Shown here: positions 17,681-25,818 of the stretch, piece after piece | Position numbering within the stretch: the first letter of the stretch is position 1 | Layout of the letters: every line of letters begins with the position of its first letter | Assembly (NCBI GenBank): GCA_002392655.1 | Contig: DGHK01000054.1 | Coordinates: forward strand, 31,234 to 95,233 | From: Lachnospiraceae bacterium UBA3850 | GTDB taxonomy: Bacteria > Bacillota > Clostridia > Lachnospirales > Lachnospiraceae | Length of the DNA stretch: 64,000 bases | Direction of reading: 5' to 3' | Made by a program: the position numbers and the translations under genes | The notes under the pieces: model-generated | The model's input: the letters and a program-made list of their open reading frames with translations, nothing else | Database searches by the model: none | What the model was told of the DNA's origin: nothing

Positions 17681-20144
17681 CTCTGACTCTCCATATCTTT
17701 ATACTATCAATAGGTTTAAAGGCTAATAATAAACTGATTGAAATAGTTACCAGCAGCCCAAGTGAAATGACTATCATCGAAAAAGGTGTAGGTGATGCAA
17801 GTGCAAATCTTCCAACACCCAGCGCAGCTATTCCTATCTGATTAAAAATCATTTTGGAAACAGTAAAGGCGAGGGCAATGCCTATAATTATGGCAAATGC
17901 AACCAGAATAAGTATTCTTATATAATGCCATCCTCTTATGCTATTCTTATCAACACCTATACTTTTTAGCATTGCAATATCTGCTGTCTCTTCCTCAATA
18001 AATATCTGCTGATAAAGGAAGGTCATTGCAAAAACAGTTACCGCCATTATGATTGCTATGACCACAAATAGCATATCAAAGATAGTTCCATATTCATTTC
18101 CCAGATCAAAATCCAGAACCTGATCAAAGTCCCATATCATTATGTCTTTATTGACATTTCGCATCTTCTCAATGGTTGAATCATACTCACTCTCCGGTAC
18201 ATCCAGGGATTCATTGAAAAGATCCCAGTCATCCACAAAATAATTTTCATCCGGCTTTGCCATGATAAATTCCGGCATGCCACCATTCAACATCGATTCA
18301 TAGAACGCAGTTACAATAAAATCCTTTTTTACATATTTAAGAGTAAAACCATCATCCTGATATACTCTATATACCAGCGTAACTGTATCACCTAGATTTA
18401 CTCCCATTGTCTCTTCTAATCTATGAGATACTGCAACTTCATTTTTAAGTGTTGGAACTTTACCGCCCTTTACAAATCTAAGTCTCTCCAGTTCCACATC
18501 TTCATTATCAAAATATAGCTGTATGCCAACATCTTCACCCGGCGCTTTCCAGGTAGCTTCCTGTGAGTCGATAATCTGAATATTAAGAGGAATACCATTT
18601 TCGTTATAGTATTTTTCATAGTACAGAAATACGTTTCTGTAGCTTCCTTCCTGTGCCACAAGTTTTTCTCTCAGATTATCCTCAGGTCTTATAAACACTT
18701 CTCTATCGGCGACCATCCAATAGTTTTTTCTGAAATCATCACTCACTACTGTGTCCTTTAACTGGACTACCAGAAGAAGCATTGTTATACCCAGAGTGAA
18801 ACTTACGATAAGATATATATATCTTTTAAGCCTTCCTATTATATCCTGTGCCGCGAGGAAAAATGGAACTGAGGAACGTCTGCTCTTATGAAGAAAAACA
18901 CCCGGAAGCTTCCTGAATCTTTCGCCTCTGTTTTCTCCATGAATCGTGTCCATTACTGATATTTTTCTCATTCTTCTAAGAGCAAAGAACGAAAAGATTA
19001 TCATAAGTAAAGTGAAAGAAACACTCATTATCACTCCGAGAACAATAAAAACCTCTGTCTTTGGAGTCAGGGTATTAACTATAAAATGATTTATCATAAA
19101 TCGAGAGAGCGGTATGCCAAATACTATTCCCAGGACACCGCTTATCAAAGCAAATGCTATATACTTCACAATAAACAGCGATTTATATGCCAGGCTATCC
19201 ACGCCTATCGCCTTCATGGTTCCAATCTCTTTCTCTTCTCTCTTTATTGTTGCATGAAGACTAAAACGAATACTCATAAATATAAGTATTATGAGCGCAA
19301 ATCCCATTATGACCATGAAAATGCTTATAATATAAGTTATCATCGCCGCATTGGAATTCATATTACTTTTTCCGGTTATTATATGATCAATAAATCCGTC
19401 CAACTCATTGGTATCATTTAGTTTGTTTAGATCCACCATAAGGTCATAGCCCCATCTCTGAAGCTCTGACATAGATGAAAAACCATTTTTAAGTCTAATC
19501 TCATATAAATCACTTAAGCTGTTAAACTCTTTCACAAGTTCCGTATAGTCTTCTTCTGAAAGAATAATCTTATGAAAAAAGTTTGAGCTTGGATCCTTAT
19601 AGATATGAGACACAGTTAACTCATAAATATTTCCCATATCTGTTGTGATCCTAACCTTGCTTCCAACCTTTGCCTTTGCATTATTTGCCAGATACTGCGG
19701 AAGTGCTACACATCCATTTTCCACCTTAAGAATCTCATCATTCATATCATAGGGAATATTCTGATCATTACTTACAGTAGTTAAATATGCAGTACTCTCA
19801 TATAGATTGGTAACTGTTCTTCTATCTACTCCCTCAAACCATAATCTTTCTGTTGCTATTACCGGACGCTCTGATATTTTAATATCACCGATTTCCGGAT
19901 ATTTTTTCAGAACCCTCATCAGTTTGTCTCTCTGACCTTCTTCGTCCGAGATACTTTTGTCAACTGTAAATATTATGTCTGATGTTTTACACATCTCGTA
20001 GGTATCATTTGAACCCTGAAAGAAGGTATAAATAAAGCCCGCACTTGTAACGAGGAGTGTTGCAGCTATTATCATGAATATACAGAGAACTATATTTAAA
20101 GCGACCTTATCTTTTAGATCCTTTTTCAACATTCGTAAGTACAT
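17673..20144 (-). CDS. ABC transporter permease, FtsX/MacB type, two FtsX domains
   Basis: 823 residues. There is one N-terminal membrane helix (about 15-42) and a large extracytoplasmic domain. Three helices follow at about 265-400 (MVIMGFALIILIFMSIRFS, then KEIGTMKAIGVDSLAYKSL), then a second external domain and three C-terminal helices with the same coupling signature (ADIAMLKSIGVDKNSIRG). This duplicated layout marks MacB/BceB-like or lipoprotein-handling permeases that do mechanical work outside the membrane. It begins 4 bp after the ATPase stop, so the two form one transporter. Export of a peptide or antimicrobial is the best guess. Confidence 0.9.
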   Translation of the reverse strand: MYLRMLKKDLKDKVALNIVLCIFMIIAATLLVTSAGFIYTFFQGSNDTYEMCKTSDIIFTVDKSISDEEGQRDKLMRVLKKYPEIGDIKISERPVIATERLWFEGVDRRTVTNLYESTAYLTTVSNDQNIPYDMNDEILKVENGCVALPQYLANNAKAKVGSKVRITTDMGNIYELTVSHIYKDPSSNFFHKIILSEEDYTELVKEFNSLSDLYEIRLKNGFSSMSELQRWGYDLMVDLNKLNDTNELDGFIDHIITGKSNMNSNAAMITYIISIFMVIMGFALIILIFMSIRFSLHATIKREEKEIGTMKAIGVDSLAYKSLFIVKYIAFALISGVLGIVFGIPLSRFMINHFIVNTLTPKTEVFIVLGVIMSVSFTLLMIIFSFFALRRMRKISVMDTIHGENRGERFRKLPGVFLHKSRRSSVPFFLAAQDIIGRLKRYIYLIVSFTLGITMLLLVVQLKDTVVSDDFRKNYWMVADREVFIRPEDNLREKLVAQEGSYRNVFLYYEKYYNENGIPLNIQIIDSQEATWKAPGEDVGIQLYFDNEDVELERLRFVKGGKVPTLKNEVAVSHRLEETMGVNLGDTVTLVYRVYQDDGFTLKYVKKDFIVTAFYESMLNGGMPEFIMAKPDENYFVDDWDLFNESLDVPESEYDSTIEKMRNVNKDIMIWDFDQVLDFDLGNEYGTIFDMLFVVIAIIMAVTVFAMTFLYQQIFIEEETADIAMLKSIGVDKNSIRGWHYIRILILVAFAIIIGIALAFTVSKMIFNQIGIAALGVGRFALASPTPFSMIVISLGLLVTISISLLLAFKPIDSIKIWRVRDE

Positions 20145-20148
20145 AATT

Positions 20149-20916
20149 CTACCATCCTAATTTATCTAACCAGTTTCGGAGTTCTTTTTCTCTTTTAGCA
20201 AGCTCTTCTCTGTCGCCACCATATTTTCCGAGTTTTAATTCTCCCTGGATATCGCCATCCACAAGGTATAAAATCCTGTCAGAATTTGCAGCAACCTTCT
20301 CACTATGTGTTACCATCAAAACTGTTGTCCCGGACTCATTTGCCTTTACAAGTTCTCTTAATACCTCCAGGGATGCTTTTGAGTTCAGGGCTCCTGTCGG
20401 TTCATCTGCGAAGAGAATCTTTGGACTGTTAATAAGCGCTCTGGCAAGACAGGCACGCTGAAGCTGACCACCTGATACTTCAGTAATCTCCCGCTTTGCA
20501 GTATCGATAATCCCAAGGCGTCTCAGCAGTTCTTCGGCATCCCTGTTTACTTCTTCACGGGATTTGACCTTTGCCTGATATCCCGGAAGTACTATATTGT
20601 CTAAGATACACAGCTTCTTCATCATGTACATCTGCTGGAAGATAAAGCCCATCTTGTGAAGTCTAAGCTTCGTCAGCGCTTTATCATTCATCTCTGACAG
20701 ATCATCTCCATCAAATATTACGCTTCCGGCTGTCATATCATCCATCCCACTTATGGTATAGAGCAATGTCGATTTACCGGAGCCGCTGGGACCCATTATG
20801 GTTACGAACTCTCCTTCCTCTATGGTTAGATTGATATTCTGAAGGACGTTATTGCTATATCCATCCACAATATAGGTCTTACACAGATCCGTCGCTTTTA
20901 AACATACATCTCCCAT
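20149..20916 (-). CDS. ABC transporter ATP-binding protein (MacB/LolD type)
   Basis: 255 residues. Walker A GPSGSGKST, Q-loop IFQQMYMM, signature VSGGQLQRA (Val for the usual Leu), Walker B ILFADEPTGALN and H-loop VTHSE are all present. A 25-residue charged C-terminal helix is slightly longer than usual. It sits in the cytosol and drives the permease encoded 4 bp downstream. The ATG follows AGAGGTG. It is the first gene of the ATPase-permease-hydrolase operon; the two-component genes follow after a 145-bp gap. Confidence 0.95.
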   Translation of the reverse strand: MGDVCLKATDLCKTYIVDGYSNNVLQNINLTIEEGEFVTIMGPSGSGKSTLLYTISGMDDMTAGSVIFDGDDLSEMNDKALTKLRLHKMGFIFQQMYMMKKLCILDNIVLPGYQAKVKSREEVNRDAEELLRRLGIIDTAKREITEVSGGQLQRACLARALINSPKILFADEPTGALNSKASLEVLRELVKANESGTTVLMVTHSEKVAANSDRILYLVDGDIQGELKLGKYGGDREELAKREKELRNWLDKLGW

Positions 20917-21038
20917 TTTGCACCTCTATCCTCTCTTTTGTTTGCTTTTTTCTCCCAGCTCTACCTGTTTTACTTCTTTTAAAGCAAACTTTTTCTCGTT
21001 TTCACGCTTTTTGTTTGCCTTTCATATGTCACTTGACA

Positions 21039-21539
21039 CTATCTTTTATCATTTATCTCTGATTTATTCGCCGATTCATTTATTGATTCACTTGTCTTTC
21101 TATCCGTATTTCCAAAGAGTTTTATCTGCAATCCCACGAAGGCTCCCCAGAGCAGACCAAATATGAATTTTTGACAAATACCCCTGAATAAATAAACCTT
21201 TTCCGGATTTTTCGGATTATATGATACCTTGATATTATTGCCTTTTTCAGGTTTATACCATCCTGTTAGTTTTATTTCTTTTTCAAATTCTTCGCCGTTT
21301 ACATTATAGCGTATCTTTATTTTAGTCGCTTTACTGGATGTCTGATGACGCGATCCTGTTTTGACTCTGTAATTAGAGACCCCCAAAACCGTCGCCTCTG
21401 TTTTTTCGCCGGTTAAATAATAAAATGTATCGCAAAGTGTTCCTATACAGATTATTAACAGAATAAGTATTACAAAACCAAGATACAATCTAACCAGATT
21501 TCTTTTAAACCAATTATCCTGATTTACTGCATTTTTCAT
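21039..21539 (-). CDS. DUF3592 membrane protein
   Basis: 166 residues with a first membrane helix at about 18-42 (YLGFVILILLIICIGTLCD) and a probable second hydrophobic stretch near 125-140. Between them is the DUF3592 pattern: EATVLGVSNYRVK, a strand KIRYNVNGEEFEKEI and YNPKNPEKVYL. Function of the family is unknown. It lies 120 bp upstream of the ABC operon on the same strand. A second DUF3592-like gene is at 24.1 kb. Confidence 0.75.
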   Translation of the reverse strand: MKNAVNQDNWFKRNLVRLYLGFVILILLIICIGTLCDTFYYLTGEKTEATVLGVSNYRVKTGSRHQTSSKATKIKIRYNVNGEEFEKEIKLTGWYKPEKGNNIKVSYNPKNPEKVYLFRGICQKFIFGLLWGAFVGLQIKLFGNTDRKTSESINESANKSEINDKR

Positions 21540-21669
21540 AACTCTCTACACTCCTTATCAATCATAAGACATGCAATATTTTTATTTACAATGCGATAGT
21601 AACATTCTAATTCTTAAAAAATCTTTAAAGTTTTTATTTTTTTATATTTCTTTTAAATGCATAAAAAAC

Positions 21670-21711
21670 GACCTGTTCTGTATGATTCTGTTTAACCATA
21701 CATAGCAGGTC
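21670..21711 (-). terminator. Terminator of a small cryptic transcript
   Basis: GACCTG..TGTATG pairs with CATACA..CAGGTC, and the minus strand continues GTTTTTTAT. No recognised gene ends here: just before it on the minus strand is a GGAG-preceded ATG (21789) with six codons. A one-base shift would give about 20 codons ending ETIGIMMKDMKY. Confidence 0.65.
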
Positions 21712-21857
21712 AGTTTTCCTGACAGCTTTAATATTTCATATCTTTCATCATAATACCTATAGTCTCTTTTATAATCTGTTCTTCTTCATGATTTTGTCTC
21801 CTTCATTTGTTTGATGAGGCTACTTTATCAGATGAAGAAGAGGCACGTACGAAAATC

Positions 21858-21892
21858 TGCGCAAATTGCATATTGTGATGCACAAGTTGCAT
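21858..21892. promoter_or_regulatory. Paired 14-bp direct repeats, probable operator
   Basis: TGCGCAAATTGCAT (21858-21871) and TGCACAAGTTGCAT (21879-21892) match at 12 of 14 positions with starts 21 bp apart, two helical turns. This spacing is typical of sites bound by two side-by-side protomers, as for LytTR regulators. No such regulator is encoded nearby. Confidence 0.45.
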
Positions 21893-21926
21893 TTAATACT
21901 AATGCCATTTGTAATGCTATCTTAAT

Positions 21927-21953
21927 CCTGAATTATTCATTGAATAATTCAGG
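21927..21953. repeat. Perfect 27-bp palindrome
   Basis: CCTGAATTATTCA and its exact inverse flank one central T. It is AT-rich without a clean U-tract, so it is a weak terminator at best; it may be an operator. Confidence 0.5.
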
Positions 21954-21969
21954 TTAAACATAATAAAAA

Positions 21970-22003
21970 AGGCAGCTCTGATATTTCTATCATCACCACC
22001 TGC
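21970..22003 (-). terminator. Probable terminator after the 22.0-22.5 kb gene
   Basis: On the minus strand GCAGG..TGATA-GAAA-TATCA..CTGCC forms a stem with an internal loop, followed by TTTTTT. It is 24 bp beyond the stop at 22027. Confidence 0.5.
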
Positions 22004-22026
22004 TTTATTTGGCAAAATAAAAAATA

Positions 22027-22539
22027 TCATTTCACACTTTTGTAAAAATCATGTACCGATCTGAAATTGATTCTTTTTCCAATCTTTATGGGAACCTTGT
22101 TTACAAAAAAAAGACTTTGCTCGCCAAGGAGTATTCCGTGGCCTGCCTGATCAGTTCTTGACATGGAAATAATATGATAATTATCAAATTCATGCAGAAT
22201 AAGCTCAATATATCCCTCCAGCGAAATCTCCGTTTTTTTCAAAAGTAAGACCAGATCATCGATATCATACCTATCTTTCTGATACTCGTTCTGTTTGATT
22301 ATCCATTTAGTCGGATCATTACTTGGCGCTTCTATGTTAAAAACATAATCTTTGGGAGAAAAAAACTTATAATCATCCCTGTGTTTCCCAAAGATTACAG
22401 TGTACTCATATCTAAATCCACTGATTTTTCTTATTCTACTGCCCTGAATACGGAAATAAGCTCTGTACGCCGGAATAAAACCATTATCGGCTCTGGCGCA
22501 TATGTAATATTTAGTGTTATCTATATTATTCCTTCTCAT
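22027..22539 (-). CDS. Hypothetical 170-residue protein
   Basis: No family recognised. It is a soluble alpha/beta-looking protein: YYICARADNGFIPAYRAYF near the start, a central acidic helix DIDDLVLLLKKTEISLEGYI, and HGILLGEQSLFFVNKVPI before a basic C-terminus. No signal or membrane segment. The ATG has only a distant AAAGG. It lies 32 bp after a coding-like fragment on the same strand, with which it may once have formed one unit. Confidence 0.55.
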   Translation of the reverse strand: MRRNNIDNTKYYICARADNGFIPAYRAYFRIQGSRIRKISGFRYEYTVIFGKHRDDYKFFSPKDYVFNIEAPSNDPTKWIIKQNEYQKDRYDIDDLVLLLKKTEISLEGYIELILHEFDNYHIISMSRTDQAGHGILLGEQSLFFVNKVPIKIGKRINFRSVHDFYKSVK

Positions 22540-22571
22540 CTGTTTTCACTATTCCCTTTAATAAATACCTT

Positions 22572-22757
22572 TCATTCGTGAAAAACAAGTGTAGGTCCAA
22601 ATCTCAGTTTTTTACCGAGATTTAGACCGTTATTTTTATAATGTTCTTTTATTCTGTCTGATAAGTGCCATCCTGTCAAGATTACCATGTTTGATTTTAT
22701 TCTCCAGCGAAGAAAAAACTGCTCTCCAAAAATTCTATAGATAAGATCAGCGTTACA
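22572..22757 (-). pseudogene. Coding-like fragment, probably the 3' end of a lost gene
   Basis: The frame reads like protein (LIYRIFGEQFFLRWRIKSN, then MVILTGWHLSDRIKEHYKNN, then GLNLGKKLRFGPTLVFHE, stop 22572). It continues upstream straight into the terminator of the macro-domain gene, so it lacks its own 5' end. The ATG at 22688 would give 38 residues with a poorly placed GGAG. Not recognised. Confidence 0.4.
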
Positions 22758-22774
22758 GGAATGTGAAGAAAAAA

Positions 22775-22799
22775 AGCGGTCGCCCCGAAAGCAACCGCT
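22775..22799 (-). terminator. Terminator of the macro-domain gene
   Basis: AGCGGT/ACCGCT stem with a GC-rich loop, then TTTTTTTCTT on the minus strand, 20 bp past the stop at 22820. Confidence 0.75.
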
Positions 22800-22819
22800 A
22801 AAATAATATAAATACTGCT

Positions 22820-24001
22820 CTATGAAATGATACACGGAAGTCCATGCTCTTCCAACTGAATATCAAGTTCAATCATGTCATATATCTCATTTTCTATAAA
22901 GTATGAAAAGATGATATCCGTCTTATCACAAGGCGAGAGTGCATATCCGGCTCTTGCCAGAAGATCCTTAGATTCATCCAGATTGAGCATTGCTCCTACA
23001 CACAGACAAAGAGCTGTAATCTTCTGAGGATGATAATTCACATTATTCTTTATTTTGGAAAATGTCTTCTTATCAACTATCGCTCTCTTATATACTTCAG
23101 AGTTCTCCATCTTCTTATCCTGAATCAGATAAAGAAGATACTGGGAAAATGTATCAGAGAGATGCTTCATCCGCTCCTCAAGCTTACTTTCATGTTCTTC
23201 AATATCAAAATATGCACCATCTGGTTTTATTGTTTCTAATGATGCTCCGGAGAGTAAAACCTCTGCATCTTCATCAGCCTCATCGAGTGATTCATCATAC
23301 TTACCAGAAGGAGCTGCCATATTAGGCAGGAACATACTCTCAGATGAAGCAAAGTCTCTTTCCGGTTTTCCAAAAATGGAACCAAGCTTCCTTCTTCTAC
23401 GACTTCCGGCTTCCTCTCTTCTCGCCGCCTTAAAGAAGCCCTCTCCGTATTCTTCTACACGTTTCTCTTCAACATAGTTCTGATCTATGTATTCCTCAAG
23501 ATCAGGATATATCTTATCTCCAAGTGAAACCGTCTTATCGTCAAAGACCACAAGATAGATAAGCATATCATTTTCGAGCAGAAATGCATTTATCTCATCT
23601 ACCGCTATACGCATACCTTCTTCTTTGGGATAACCGTAACCGCCTGTTGCTATGAGGGGAAATGCAATGGATTTGATACCATTTTCCTTTGCAAGTTCCA
23701 GACTCTTTTTATAGCATGAACGAAGCTTTACCTCTTCATCTGCATTTCCACCATCATAAAGAGGACTTACAGCATGTATGATGTATTTTGCAGACAGATT
23801 AAAACCCGGTGTTATAAAAACTTCTCCCTGAGCCACATATCCGATTTTTTCTTGTCTGTATTTCAGAAGCTCATCATATCCGGCAGCCTTATATATAGCA
23901 CTGTCACAGCCTGTGCCAACTGAAGGGAACTCATTTGCCGTATTAACTATAGCTTCGGTATTCATTTTGGTGATATCATTTCGAACTATTTTAAATGGCA
24001 T
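22820..24001 (-). CDS. Macro-domain protein with C-terminal helical domain
   Basis: 393 residues. Residues 1-165 form a macro domain that binds ADP-ribose or removes it: NTANEFPSVGTGCDSAIYKA, YIIHAVSPLYDGG and FPLIATGGYGYPKEE are its three loops. A charged linker (about 175-280) is followed by a helical HTH-like domain (NSEVYKRAIVDKKTFSKIKN, ALCLCVGAMLNLDESKDLLA, ending EEHGLPCIIS) that I associate with Firmicute macro-domain proteins. Likely role: hydrolysis of ADP-ribose or O-acetyl-ADP-ribose in the cytosol, perhaps on a partner recognised by the C-terminal domain. Own transcription unit with its own terminator. Confidence 0.85.
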   Translation of the reverse strand: MPFKIVRNDITKMNTEAIVNTANEFPSVGTGCDSAIYKAAGYDELLKYRQEKIGYVAQGEVFITPGFNLSAKYIIHAVSPLYDGGNADEEVKLRSCYKKSLELAKENGIKSIAFPLIATGGYGYPKEEGMRIAVDEINAFLLENDMLIYLVVFDDKTVSLGDKIYPDLEEYIDQNYVEEKRVEEYGEGFFKAARREEAGSRRRRKLGSIFGKPERDFASSESMFLPNMAAPSGKYDESLDEADEDAEVLLSGASLETIKPDGAYFDIEEHESKLEERMKHLSDTFSQYLLYLIQDKKMENSEVYKRAIVDKKTFSKIKNNVNYHPQKITALCLCVGAMLNLDESKDLLARAGYALSPCDKTDIIFSYFIENEIYDMIELDIQLEEHGLPCIIS

Positions 24002-24065
24002 ATAACCTTCCCCCTACACTACTTTTTCTGTTTTTCTATTTTCTATTTTCCTTTTTTCCTGTTTT

Positions 24066-24524
24066 CTAATGAAAGGAAAAATATAGTACGAATACTGCAG
24101 CTATTATGATAAATGCCCCTATAGTGAGGTATTTATAATTGTTGACGTCACCAGGATTATCAGAATTAACATTAAGTAACATTTGGTCGCCCTTTTCATA
24201 ATGTGTGCTTGACCAGCTTGATACGTATTCATATTTTTGTCCCTTAACCTCATATTCATACGTGGCTCTATACCTATATTGATCTTCATCCTTATCGTAT
24301 TTTCTTGACACACTCGTTACAACAGCCGTAACCTCCATATCATATTCATTATTTACTGTGAACTGACGTGCTATATAATGGATACCTGCGGCAATAAGAG
24401 CAATAGCTACTATAACTCCAAAGAATATCTTGACCTTCTCACTCTCGGTATAGACATGGCGATACTTCTTCTTTTTACCTTTCCCATGTCTCTTCTTAGT
24501 ATTAGCTGTATCATTTTCCGGCAT
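24066..24524 (-). CDS. DUF3592-like membrane protein
   Basis: 152 residues from the ATG at 24524 (AAGGAAG upstream). It has a very basic N-terminus (KKRHGKGKKKKYRH), a membrane helix at about 33-52 (VKIFFGVIVAIALIAAGIHY), a beta region with YRATYEYEVKGQKYEY and VNSDNPGDVN, and a second helix at the C-terminus. The topology and the NxDNPGD motif resemble DUF3592. Function unknown. It ends 65 bp before the macro-domain gene on the same strand. Confidence 0.65.
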   Translation of the reverse strand: MPENDTANTKKRHGKGKKKKYRHVYTESEKVKIFFGVIVAIALIAAGIHYIARQFTVNNEYDMEVTAVVTSVSRKYDKDEDQYRYRATYEYEVKGQKYEYVSSWSSTHYEKGDQMLLNVNSDNPGDVNNYKYLTIGAFIIIAAVFVLYFSFH

Positions 24525-24584
24525 AACTTTCACTTCCTTAATTTTTTTGACTAGCGCCGCTATATATTAACACATTTACTATTA

Positions 24585-24686
24585 TTAATCAAAATAAGCC
24601 TTAGTCAAAAAAACGCATAAACTGTCCTGATCATTCTGAGCATCATTTCCTCTTATAGCAAGTCCACCAAGTCTTTTGTGAATGTA
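24585..24686 (-). pseudogene. Coding remnant (C-terminal piece)
   Basis: A 33-codon open stretch without start codon reads IHKRLGGLAIRGNDAQNDQD, then SLCVFLTKAYFD and stop at 24585. The composition and codons look coding, not random. Origin not recognised; it neighbours two other fragments. Confidence 0.35.
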
Positions 24687-24719
24687 CTATTTATGACCAT
24701 TTTAAAAAGCTCTTACCTC

Positions 24720-24830
24720 TTAAGCCTTCTCAAATTCCGGTTTCCATCCTGCAAACTGTACAAGCTGCTCATCCGTCCTGTGATAGTATCTTTCAGCTTT
24801 AGACTTATTCCTTCTGTTCCGACGGGTCCA
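24720..24830 (-). pseudogene. Coding remnant (C-terminal piece)
   Basis: In a frame different from the gene ending at 24805, the minus strand reads KSKAERYYHRTDEQLVQFAG, then WKPEFEKA and stop at 24720. It has no start and looks like the tail of another protein. Its overlap with the end of the chimeric gene suggests a deletion join or a frameshift there. Confidence 0.35.
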
Positions 24831-25506
24831 GCATTCTGATTACCTTTGCCGGAACTCCGCCGACTACAGCATACGCAGGTACATCCTTTGTGACAACAGC
24901 TCCGGCAGCCACTACGGCATACTCTCCGATGGTAACACCCGGACATATGGTTACGTTCATACCAAGCCATGCATTTTTCTTAACCAGCACTTTTCCGTAA
25001 ACTCTTGCAGCAATCACTTCATGTTCATCGCAGGCTATCATAAGGAACGGCTTATCTATAACCTTATCGTTATATTTACCGAATAGAATACCATCTATGT
25101 TTACACCGCATTTAAATTGCGGATCCTTCATGCAGAGATAATAGGCAATCGCACCACCAAATGAATGACCAGTCAGACCGATACCCTTATCAAAATCTAT
25201 CAGATCACTATAATTCTGCTTAGCATAGTTCAGTGCTGTATAAATATCCTTTTCCCATTCAGGAAGACGCTTTATCAGAAAACCGCCAAACCTCTCCTGA
25301 TACCTGTCAATCTCCTTTGTTAGTTCCTTATCCGTACCCTTCATTTTACTAAGCTTATTAAGCGCTAAAATATTTGGGAGCATCGGTTTGTTTGCGAGTC
25401 TCGGAAGCTTCTTATCACCAAAAGTCGGAGCAGCGTCATCATACTCAGTGCAGACACCCTCCAAAGGACTGATATCCATGATTGAATGTGACAAGGGGAC
25501 AGGCAC
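24805..25506 (-). pseudogene. Chimeric remnant: alpha/beta-hydrolase fused to hexapeptide acetyltransferase
   Basis: 233 codons join two unrelated parts. Residues 20-160 are the middle of a PAF-acetylhydrolase/dienelactone-type hydrolase: nucleophile elbow [15 protein letters not shown], then [10 protein letters not shown] and [11 protein letters not shown]. From about residue 165 the frame becomes the last third of a maltose/NodL-type acetyltransferase ([34 protein letters not shown]). The hydrolase lacks its N-terminus; the only upstream starts are a GTG inside a 27-bp palindromic repeat and an ATG at 25479, neither with a Shine-Dalgarno. The catalytic His of the hydrolase is lost. I read it as a deletion product, not a functional enzyme. 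Confidence 0.7.
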
Positions 25507-25514
25507 CTTGTCAC
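25488..25514 (+). repeat. 27-bp palindromic repeat, copy 1
   Basis: GTGACAAGG, a 9-nt loop GGACAGGCA, CCTTGTCAC: perfect 9-bp arms. This copy lies at the truncated 5' end of the chimeric hydrolase gene and 11 bp from the tRNA terminator. Four more copies lie within 4.5 kb. Confidence 0.9.
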
Positions 25515-25525
25515 ATTTAACGAAA

Positions 25526-25559
25526 AAGAGTTGATTCAGATTTCTCTAAATCAACTCTT
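25526..25559 (-). terminator. Terminator of the tRNA-Gln gene
   Basis: Perfect 11-bp stem AAGAGTTGATT / AATCAACTCTT, followed on the minus strand by TTTCG after the closing CTCTT; it starts 8 bp after the tRNA 3' end. Confidence 0.8.
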
Positions 25560-25566
25560 CAAGTAG

Positions 25567-25638
25567 CAGGGGTACAAGGATTCGAACCTTGAAATGACGG
25601 AGTCAGAGTCCGTTGCCTTACCATTTGGCGATACCCCT
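25567..25638 (-). tRNA. tRNA-Gln (CUG anticodon)
   Basis: 72 nt on the minus strand. The A1-U72 acceptor with AGGGGTA, the D-arm (TCGCCAAATGGTAAGGC), the anticodon arm ACGGA-CTCTGAC-TCCGT with CTG at 34-36, the T-arm with GGTTCGAATCC, and G73 all fit tRNA-Gln and resemble the E. coli molecule. CCA is not encoded. It reads CAG. A TATAAT-like -10 lies about 35 bp upstream and a terminator directly follows, so it is a single-gene unit. Confidence 0.95.
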
Positions 25639-25740
25639 ATATTTAATTCGCCTCTTCGAGACGCATGATGTATTATAATAGAGGAATGGGTAAAATGCAA
25701 GCATTTTTTTCATAGACTTTTATCACCTGCTTCCACATGC

Positions 25741-25769
25741 TTGTAAATCTGAAAATTGTCTGATATAGT
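25741..25769 (+). promoter_or_regulatory. Candidate promoter of yhaM-glmM
   Basis: TTGTAA (25741-25746), 17 bp, TATAGT (25764-25769). The leader contains a small TGGTC/GACCA hairpin before the AGGAAAGG ribosome site of yhaM. Confidence 0.5.
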
Positions 25770-25818
25770 AGGAACTGGTCGTTATCAACTGACCATTATA
25801 TAGGAAAGGATTTTTTAT

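Noticed and set aside
24713..24970. 85-codon Cys/Arg-rich minus frame
   Set aside because: It is an out-of-frame reading of the acetyltransferase hexapeptide repeats.
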